DNA of 5,086 nucleotides, from the NCBI GenBank assembly GCA_017610525.1, contig JAFCBW010000141.1:1-5086 (forward strand), given 5' to 3'. The notes below the pieces were generated by a model. It made no database searches, had not been told where the DNA came from, and saw only the letters and a list, made by a program, of their open reading frames with translations. This document shows positions 1-3,643 of this stretch, piece by piece; within the stretch, counting starts at the first letter, position 1, and each line of letters begins with the position of its first letter. A program made the translations under genes and the position numbers. This DNA comes from Candidatus Nanohalarchaeota archaeon (GTDB lineage: Archaea; EX4484-52; B79-G9).

Positions 1-87
1 CTCGAAATGGATTTGAATATAAAAAAATCTACTTTTCACTGAAAATGGGGCTTTTTTATCGTCGGTTCAATTCCCCTGATTTGTTAA
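1..87. other. Intergenic edge with no supported gene
   Basis: This stretch lies downstream of the minus-strand Cys-rich protein gene. It holds an A7 run at 21-27 (T7 on the minus strand) and a T6 run at 52-57 on the plus strand. One plus-strand frame is open from position 3 to a TGA at 96-98 (about 31 residues) and could be the tail of a gene entering from the left, overlapping the neighbour's 3' end by 11 bases. It has no recognisable motif, so I do not call it. Confidence 0.4.
21..27 (-). terminator. Oligo-T terminator candidate
   Basis: Read on the minus strand this is seven T in a row, about 60 bases after the stop of the Cys-rich protein gene. Archaeal RNA polymerase terminates at oligo-T tracts on the non-template strand without needing a hairpin, so this is a reasonable 3' end for that transcript. 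The TTTTATATT context could equally be the TATA box of a gene lying off the left edge. Confidence 0.35.
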
Positions 88-1491
88 TTATGGCTTGAAG
101 CATAGTTCTTCGTCAAATGGTTCTGGTGTATAGTTTTTGTCAAAGCATTTCATGTTGCCTGTGCAATATTGATCTTCATTTTTTGCAAAGAAGAGGTCTG
201 CTTCTTTGCTTTCATATGCTGTATTGTATCTGCTCATATGGGCTGGTGGTGTTATTGGATCTTTTGGGAGTTTTGCACTTCCTATGCATGTGCTGTAGTC
301 ACAGCCGATAGAAATCTGTTCTTTGATGACCCATGTAAGGTACTTTTCTCCAGTCTCATCATCGCCGGGTATTTTGTATTTCTTGTCTACACATGTTATT
401 TTTATAGAAAGTGAGTGTGCGTCCCATACTTCACTTGCGCCGCTGTTGTCCCAACAGTCATTTTCGACTGTGCATGTGACGTATTCGTCAAAGTGACCGT
501 AGAATTCTGCATTTCCTACTACTGAATTAAATATGCCTTTAATATCGCCTACATCTATACAACAACAGTTTGGGTTAATTTCATCTTTGCAGGTTACGCC
601 GTCTTCTCCATCTACACATGGATTTTCACAGACATCTCCTTCTCCATTTTCGTACCTGCATACCTCTGCTTCGGTACAATCCGAATCTGTCGGGTTGCAG
701 CCTTCTGGGACTAGTTCATTCTCACATTTTATGCTTTCATCATAATCGTGTGAACATATATTTGTGCATTTAGTCCCATCACCGTGCTTGCATACATATA
801 TGTCTTCACAACTTGGGTCTGTTTCCGGGTCGCAGTCTGTTTGTTTATCATGTAGGTCTTGTATGTCCATGATGATAGAATCTTCTATTTCTGCTTCGAG
901 CAGCCTGTAGTACATCCAGAAGAATCTATTACTGTCAACTATTCCTTTTATATCGCCGAGATACTTGTGGGTGATTCCTTCTTCTTTGCTGTAAAGGGAG
1001 CCGCCTAGTCCGGATACATCCCAGCCGTCGCATGCTTCAGGGTATGCTGTTTTTGGACATTGGACTGCTACTTCAGGATAGATTCCTGAGCATGTGTATG
1101 GTTCGATTTCTACGTTTAATACTTCATAAACTTCTGTGGAATCATCAAGATAGGTATTAAGGTTGTTAAGTGTCTGGTCGCTTAAGGAGTATATGACTTC
1201 GTGTAATGTTGGCGGATTCATTATGCCATTGTAGTTCCATACTCTTTCAGTGCTCATTCCACCACCTGCTTTTGCGATGGTCAGGGCCGCGGCGTTTGAG
1301 GCGTGTTCCAGTATTGGCTCTGAAATACTTTTTACGGTCTCCATTTTTGAGCGGAGATCGTCCTGATTGTCTGTTATCCTGTCCGTATAGTTTACTCCTG
1401 CTGTGGATTGGTAGTTCATCCATGCAAGAAAGAATGCTACGCCGATTACTGCAACGATTGCGATGGACGACATACTATAAGCTTTTTTCAT
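88..1491 (-). CDS. Membrane-anchored, exported Cys-rich protein of unknown function
   Basis: The 467-residue product starts MKKAYSMSSIAIVAVIGVAF and has one hydrophobic segment at about residues 8-24, acting as a signal anchor or uncleaved signal peptide. The remaining ~440 residues are polar, acidic and cysteine-rich and should lie outside the cell. The middle (residues 220-301) contains two tandem modules with six cysteines each. It is preceded by LGDIKGI (178-184) and followed by VGDIKGI (314-320), so the GDIKGI motif brackets the modules. A CCC triplet occurs at 309-311. The even cysteine pattern suggests disulfides or metal binding. No enzyme motif or known domain is recognised. The ATG start is supported by a TATA box 28 bases upstream and the absence of a Shine-Dalgarno, which fits a leaderless mRNA. 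The gene is transcribed away from the transporter gene. It might be a surface or pilus-like structural protein, but this is inference from topology only. Confidence 0.85.
   Translation of the reverse strand: MKKAYSMSSIAIVAVIGVAFFLAWMNYQSTAGVNYTDRITDNQDDLRSKMETVKSISEPILEHASNAAALTIAKAGGGMSTERVWNYNGIMNPPTLHEVIYSLSDQTLNNLNTYLDDSTEVYEVLNVEIEPYTCSGIYPEVAVQCPKTAYPEACDGWDVSGLGGSLYSKEEGITHKYLGDIKGIVDSNRFFWMYYRLLEAEIEDSIIMDIQDLHDKQTDCDPETDPSCEDIYVCKHGDGTKCTNICSHDYDESIKCENELVPEGCNPTDSDCTEAEVCRYENGEGDVCENPCVDGEDGVTCKDEINPNCCCIDVGDIKGIFNSVVGNAEFYGHFDEYVTCTVENDCWDNSGASEVWDAHSLSIKITCVDKKYKIPGDDETGEKYLTWVIKEQISIGCDYSTCIGSAKLPKDPITPPAHMSRYNTAYESKEADLFFAKNEDQYCTGNMKCFDKNYTPEPFDEELCFKP
583..834 (-). repeat. Two tandem six-cysteine modules inside the Cys-rich protein
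   Basis: Module 1 has cysteines at residues 220, 228, 234, 242, 246 and 256. Module 2 has them at 265, 272, 278, 288, 292 and 301. Spacings are 8-6-8-4-10 and 7-6-10-4-9. Flanking residues also match: CDPETDPSC against CNPTDSDC, EDIYVC against TEAEVC, and KCENELVPE against TCKDEINPN. This is an old internal duplication at protein level, since the two DNA copies have diverged. I cannot match the pattern to a named disulfide-rich domain. Confidence 0.7.
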
Positions 1492-1515
1492 AATGTTATT
1501 TCATTGATGTCCCTG

Positions 1516-1523
1516 TATATAAA
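1516..1523 (-). promoter_or_regulatory. TATA box for the Cys-rich protein gene
   Basis: On the minus strand this reads TTTATATA, matching the archaeal TATA consensus. Its centre is about 28 bases upstream of the ATG at 1491, where transcription would start at or just before the start codon. No Shine-Dalgarno is visible in between, so a leaderless transcript is expected. Confidence 0.65.
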
Positions 1524-1605
1524 GATATGTTTTTTGTGGAGTGTGGTGGTATGTATATAAGTTTTTGTAGGTTATTATGTATGTTTTTGGGTTGTTGTGC
1601 GAGTG

Positions 1606-1625
1606 ATTTGAGAATAAGTTCAAAT
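1606..1625 (+). promoter_or_regulatory. Palindrome around a TATA-like sequence upstream of the transporter gene
   Basis: ATTTGA (1606-1611) and TCAAAT (1620-1625) form a perfect 6-bp inverted repeat around the spacer GAATAAGT. The spacer is centred about 27 bases before the ATG at 1643, where an archaeal TATA box should sit. A repressor bound here would cover the promoter. The TATA match itself is weak. Other AT-rich boxes at 1516-1523 and 1553-1560 could instead drive the gene with a longer leader. Confidence 0.35.
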
Positions 1626-1642
1626 GAATTGTGGGTTGTTCT

Positions 1643-2098
1643 ATGATTGAATGTGTGTTGTATGCGGTTGTTGGTATCCTTGCAGGGTGTGTGACTGGGC
1701 TTATACCGGGGCTTCATGTCAATACTATTGCTCTTGTTGCGCTTGGGCTGTTTTATACGTATTCATTTGATGCGGTTAACCTGTCTGTGCTTATTCTTTC
1801 TATGGGGGTTACGCATTCGTTTGTGGATTTTATACCGTCGATATATCTTGGTGCGCCGAGTTCGGATACGGTTCTTTCTGTGCAGCCAGGGCACAGGATG
1901 GTTCTTTTGGGGCGTGGGTTTGAGGCGCTTGCGCTGTCGGTTGTGGGGGGGATTTTCGGGATTTTTTTTGTGATGGCTTTGCTTGTCGTGTTGCTTGTTG
2001 CTGTTCCTTTTGTGTATGCTTATATCAAGGTGTGTTGCTGTTCCTTTTGTGTATGCTTATATCAAGGTGTGGATTCCTTTTCTTCTGGTTGTTGTTGA
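1643..2098 (+). CDS. 5' fragment of the broken TctA/DUF112 transporter
   Basis: This is what would be translated from the sequence as given: 151 residues, of which about the first 130 are genuine transporter sequence covering the first GLIPGLH motif and the HSFVDFIPSIYLGAPSS segment. After the first copy of VAVPFVYAYIKV the shifted frame adds an unrelated cysteine-rich tail (CCCSFCVCLYQGVDSFSSG...) and stops. It would probably be non-functional alone. Confidence 0.6.
   Translation: MIECVLYAVVGILAGCVTGLIPGLHVNTIALVALGLFYTYSFDAVNLSVLILSMGVTHSFVDFIPSIYLGAPSSDTVLSVQPGHRMVLLGRGFEALALSVVGGIFGIFFVMALLVVLLVAVPFVYAYIKVCCCSFCVCLYQGVDSFSSGCC
1996..2071 (+). repeat. Perfect 37-bp tandem duplication that breaks the transporter frame
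   Basis: Copies lie at 1996-2032 and 2033-2069, and the period-37 match continues two bases further to 2071. The two copies are identical. Each unit encodes the VAVPFVYAYIKV segment, and 37 is not a multiple of three, so the extra copy moves the frame by one. Deleting either copy joins the 5' and 3' frames exactly. Confidence 0.97.
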
Positions 2099-2105
2099 GG
2101 TGTAT

Positions 2106-2906
2106 ATGATCGCGATTGAGAGGAATAGGCTTGCTGCTTTGCTTGTGTGTTTTCTTTCTTTGATGTATGGGGTAATTTTGATGAATACGCATATCATCAG
2201 CCAGAAGTATACGCTGTTTGTTATGCTTACGAGCCTTTTTGGGATCAGTTCGCTTGTTTTGAGTTATGCGGTGACTAGCAGGCTGCCTGTGCAGAGGAAG
2301 AGGTTTAAGATCAAGCTCGGGCCGACTATTTCAGGGTCGTTTGCAGGGTTTGTGGGAGGGCTTGTTGCAGGGACGCTCCCGGGTCTTGGGGGTTCGCAGT
2401 CTGCGATTCTTGTGCAAAAGTTCGGGAGGATCAGGGGGGCGAAGAAGTATATTACTACTCTTGGCACTATCAATACTATTGATATCCTGATGTCTGTTTT
2501 TTCGCTTTATATGATTGGCAAGGCGAGGAGTGGGAGTGCGATTGTGATACAGGAGGTGGTCGGGGTCATTACGGTTCAGAATATGGTTCTTTTCCTGGGG
2601 GTTGCGCTTTTTTCGTGCGGGGTGGCTGCGGCTGTTACGCTTGTGATCGGCAAGACTGCGGCTGAGCATGTTCATAAGGTTGATTACCGGAAGATGGTGT
2701 TTGCGATTGTTTCGTTTCTCGGGGTTCTTGTGTTTGTGTATACTGGTTTTTGCGGGGTCCTAGTATGTCTTACGGGGGTGGCTATCGGGATTTTGCCTAA
2801 TCTTTTGGGGGTTAAGAAGAGTCTTTTGATGTCGTGCCTGATAGGACCGACGATACTTTATCTTACGGGGACTGATTATGTTGTGCTTGGGATGCTTGGG
2901 CTTTGA
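2106..2906 (+). CDS. 3' fragment of the broken TctA/DUF112 transporter
   Basis: The downstream frame is open from before the duplication to the TGA at 2904-2906. The first in-frame ATG after the break is at 2106 and would give 266 residues, corresponding to residues 143-408 of the intact protein. It contains the second motif, GTLPGLGGSQSA, and several membrane segments. There is no clear ribosome binding site at 2106, so separate translation of this half is doubtful. It is listed because a gene caller would report it as its own gene. Confidence 0.6.
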   Translation: MIAIERNRLAALLVCFLSLMYGVILMNTHIISQKYTLFVMLTSLFGISSLVLSYAVTSRLPVQRKRFKIKLGPTISGSFAGFVGGLVAGTLPGLGGSQSAILVQKFGRIRGAKKYITTLGTINTIDILMSVFSLYMIGKARSGSAIVIQEVVGVITVQNMVLFLGVALFSCGVAAAVTLVIGKTAAEHVHKVDYRKMVFAIVSFLGVLVFVYTGFCGVLVCLTGVAIGILPNLLGVKKSLLMSCLIGPTILYLTGTDYVVLGMLGL

Positions 2907-2907
2907 T

Positions 2908-3003
2908 TTAGGATAGTTTTTTTAGTAGGACTATCAGGGCGCCGATTGCAGGGGCCAGGATTGCGATGTAGATTGCTGCGGTGGTTATCAGTTGTGTGTC
3001 CAT
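2908..3003 (-). CDS. 31-residue single-pass membrane peptide (hypothetical)
   Basis: The minus strand encodes a 31-residue peptide starting MDTQLITTAAIYIAILAPAI and ending ALIVLLKKLS. A continuous hydrophobic helix spans about residues 9-27, with a proline at 18, and is followed by Lys-Lys. That is a typical single membrane segment with a basic tail, so the N-terminus is probably outside. A TATA box sits about 27 bases upstream of the ATG, as expected for a leaderless gene. Its stop lies one base from the stop of the convergent transporter gene. The function is unknown; a small accessory peptide of the transporter or of another membrane complex is possible but only inferred. Being short, it could still be a chance frame, although the promoter position and clean hydrophobic pattern argue against that. 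Confidence 0.55.
   Translation of the reverse strand: MDTQLITTAAIYIAILAPAIGALIVLLKKLS
2917..2923 (+). terminator. Oligo-T terminator candidate for the transporter gene
   Basis: Seven T in a row start 11 bases after the transporter stop codon, a typical archaeal oligo-T termination signal. The same bases encode the Lys-Lys pair of the convergent 31-residue peptide on the other strand, so the two genes share this DNA. Confidence 0.4.
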
Positions 3004-3025
3004 GTCTGGTTATTGGTTTTTTGGG

Positions 3026-3033
3026 TTTATATA
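3026..3033 (-). promoter_or_regulatory. TATA box for the 31-residue peptide gene
   Basis: The minus strand reads GAAATTACATATATAAA through here: a purine-rich BRE-like element followed by a TATA box centred about 27 bases before the ATG at 3003. No Shine-Dalgarno follows, consistent with leaderless transcription. The box is nearly symmetric, so plus-strand use is also possible. Confidence 0.55.
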
Positions 3034-3043
3034 TGTAATTTCA

Positions 3044-3091
3044 CGACCCCTTCATTTCCTGTGGAGAAACATTATAAAGGGGTTGTTTTTT
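3044..3091 (+). terminator. Hairpin followed by six T, terminator-like
   Basis: CGACCCCTT (3044-3052) pairs with AAGGGGTTG (3077-3085), nine pairs including one G-U, and is followed directly by TTTTTT (3086-3091). The 24-base loop has an inner TTTC/GAAA stem (3055-3058 with 3066-3069). The shape resembles a bacterial intrinsic terminator. It lies 138 bases past the transporter stop, so it may be a backup terminator for that gene or the 3' end of an undetected plus-strand RNA. Confidence 0.45.
3045..3066 (+). repeat. Direct repeat, copy 1
   Basis: This 22-bp sequence has the form GACCCCTTNNTTTCCTGTGG followed by AG, and it recurs 75 bases downstream with only the two N positions different (CA here, TG in copy 2). 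This copy forms the left arm and loop of the hairpin at 3044-3085. Confidence 0.8.
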
Positions 3092-3119
3092 GTTCACTTT
3101 TGGTACACAGAATGCTCAT

Positions 3120-3141
3120 GACCCCTTTGTTTCCTGTGGAG
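3120..3141 (+). repeat. Direct repeat, copy 2
   Basis: This is the second copy of the 22-bp element, matching 20 of 22 bases. Here the AAGGGG right arm is missing, so no comparable hairpin forms. Conservation of the repeat without the hairpin hints that the sequence itself matters, for example as a protein binding site, or that it is an eroding duplication. Confidence 0.8.
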
Positions 3142-3148
3142 GTTGTGA

Positions 3149-3237
3149 GGGCTGGCTGGCGTGAAGGTTGGGGGTGTGGTGGGTTTTGTTTCACGGGGGG
3201 TGGTGTGAATGTATTTGGGAGAATGGGGTGTGTTGGG
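3149..3237 (+). other. G-tract-rich, strand-asymmetric segment
   Basis: Seven runs of three or more G occur in 89 bases: 3149-3151, 3170-3174, 3181-3183, 3195-3200, 3217-3219, 3225-3228 and 3235-3237, with very little C. Most loops are 5-18 bases, so only relaxed G-quadruplex models would fit. A weak inverted repeat, CGTGAA (3160-3165) with TTCACG (3190-3195), lies inside. The segment is upstream of the ferredoxin gene; its role is unknown. Confidence 0.5.
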
Positions 3238-3295
3238 TGATGTTTTCTGAGTTATATTGATGAAATTCATTTGGAATAAAAAAAATAGGAATAGA

Positions 3296-3332
3296 GAAAA
3301 TATTAATAAAGATGTCAATAGTATAGTATATT
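3296..3332 (+). promoter_or_regulatory. AT-rich promoter region for the ferredoxin gene
   Basis: Two TATA-like boxes are present. TATTAATAA at 3301-3309 follows a BRE-like GAAAA. GTATAGTATA at 3321-3330 is centred about 25 bases before the ATG at 3350. The first would leave a short leader containing GGTG (3338-3341), a weak Shine-Dalgarno; the second would give a nearly leaderless transcript. I cannot decide between them. Confidence 0.4.
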
Positions 3333-3349
3333 CTGATGGTGTGGGTTAT

Positions 3350-3559
3350 ATGGTAAAGTATAAAATTTCTGTGGATCATGATAAGTGTATTGGCTGCGGT
3401 GCCTGTGAAGGGAATTGTGATAATTTTAGTTTGATGGATGGAAAGTCAAGTCCTGTTAACTCTGAAGTTGATGCATTAGGATGCGATCGGGGTGCTGCGG
3501 ATGGTTGTCCTGTTGGTGCGATAAGTGTGGAGGGGATGTATAGTCGAAGACGTAATTAA
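3350..3559 (+). CDS. Small [4Fe-4S] ferredoxin
   Basis: This 69-residue protein is a soluble electron carrier. Cys13, Cys16 and Cys19 (CIGCGAC) together with Cys53 (CPVGAI, 53-58) would bind one [4Fe-4S] cluster. Cys23 and Cys45 occupy the positions that form a disulfide in the Pyrococcus furiosus ferredoxin, so this is the archaeal single-cluster type and not a two-cluster clostridial one. Cys23 is followed by Asp where Pro is usual. The protein ends in a basic tail (YSRRRN). I choose ATG 3350 because it gives the standard ferredoxin N-terminus (MVKYKISVDHDKC). An in-frame ATG at 3260 would add 30 Asn/Lys-rich residues that look like translated AT-rich promoter DNA. The hcp gene follows 84 bases downstream in the same direction, so this ferredoxin is a likely electron donor to Hcp; that link is inferred from position. 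Confidence 0.88.
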   Translation: MVKYKISVDHDKCIGCGACEGNCDNFSLMDGKSSPVNSEVDALGCDRGAADGCPVGAISVEGMYSRRRN

Positions 3560-3576
3560 TTGGACAAATGTCTTCG
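3545..3576 (+). promoter_or_regulatory. Inverted repeat across the ferredoxin stop codon
   Basis: CGAAGAC (3545-3551) and GTCTTCG (3570-3576) are a perfect 7-bp inverted repeat with an 18-base loop containing the ferredoxin TAA. No T-run follows directly, so it is more likely an mRNA-stabilising or processing hairpin than a terminator. The loop bases GACAAAT (3563-3569) could instead pair with ATTTGTC (3602-3608), which would give mutually exclusive folds. Confidence 0.4.
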
Positions 3577-3579
3577 CCA

Positions 3580-3641
3580 TATAGATTAGCGCCTATTGAT
3601 TATTTGTCAAATTTTTCTATTTAATAACGGCGCTAACTATA
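3580..3641 (+). promoter_or_regulatory. Long inverted repeat just before the hcp start
   Basis: The left arm TATAGATTAGCGCC (3580-3593) and right arm GGCGCTAACTATA (3629-3641) are complementary over 13 pairs with a single bulged A. The right arm ends two bases before the hcp ATG. The 35-base loop is AT-rich and contains the small palindrome ATTTG-T-CAAAT (3602-3612) and a TATA-like TATTTAATA (3619-3627). That box is centred about 21 bases before the ATG, slightly close for a leaderless start. The element could be an operator flanking the hcp promoter or, if hcp is cotranscribed with the ferredoxin, an RNA hairpin blocking translation. No Shine-Dalgarno is visible. Confidence 0.6.
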
Positions 3642-3643
3642 GT

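Larger units (their letters stand above)
1643..2906 (+). pseudogene. TctA/DUF112-family membrane transporter gene, frame-broken by a 37-bp duplication
   Basis: With one duplicated unit removed, the frame from ATG 1643 to TGA 2904-2906 encodes 408 residues, a usual length for archaeal DUF112/TctA-like proteins (PF01970). These are multi-pass membrane proteins related to the large subunit of tripartite tricarboxylate transporters; the substrate of the archaeal branch is not established. The two halves carry matching glycine-proline motifs, GLIPGLHVNT (residues 19-28) and GTLPGLGGSQSA (231-242), as expected from the internal repeat of this family. HSFVDFIPSIYLGAPSSDT (58-75) is a further family-like segment. 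As written, the reading frame shifts by one at about residue 130 and stops at 2098. The remainder shows normal coding character with no other lesion, so the break is recent or an assembly error. An in-frame GTG at 1631 is a less likely start. Confidence 0.85.
3004..3349. other. 346-bp intergenic region without a convincing gene
   Basis: No protein gene is supported here. From left to right it contains a TATA box for the minus-strand peptide, a hairpin followed by six T, two copies of a 22-bp direct repeat, a strongly G/T-biased stretch with seven G-tracts, and an AT-rich promoter-like segment for the ferredoxin. Frames open across it translate to low-complexity products (Pro/Thr-rich on minus, Gly/Val/Trp-rich on plus) that follow base composition. 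An unrecognised non-coding RNA cannot be excluded. Confidence 0.5.

Noticed and set aside
64..76. GGTTCAATTCCCC, resembling the T-arm of a tRNA
   Set aside because: The five-base T-stem does not pair beyond two bases, and no acceptor, D or anticodon arm is found on either side.
1983..2098. Programmed ribosomal frameshift to join the two transporter frames
   Set aside because: The frame change is fully explained by the 37-bp duplication. Shifting instead would insert a duplicated segment into a membrane helix, and no slippery site is evident.
2992..3240. Plus-strand frame of 82 codons across the intergenic region
   Set aside because: The product is low-complexity Gly/Val/Trp/Phe from G/T-rich DNA. 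It starts inside the opposite-strand peptide gene and spans the hairpin and both direct repeats.
3236..3266. TGATG and CTGA boxes resembling a C/D-box guide RNA
   Set aside because: The spacing between boxes is too short for a guide sequence and no full C, D', C', D order is present.
3094..3318. Minus-strand frame with a hydrophobic start and a Pro/Thr-rich remainder, resembling a secreted protein
   Set aside because: The hydrophobic part is the complement of the AT-rich ferredoxin promoter and the Pro/Thr part is the complement of the G-tract segment, so composition explains both. It also runs through the non-coding direct repeat.
3260..3349. N-terminal extension of the ferredoxin from ATG 3260
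   Set aside because: The 30 extra residues are Asn/Lys-rich translation of AT-rich DNA with TATA-like boxes. The standard ferredoxin N-terminus begins at 3350.
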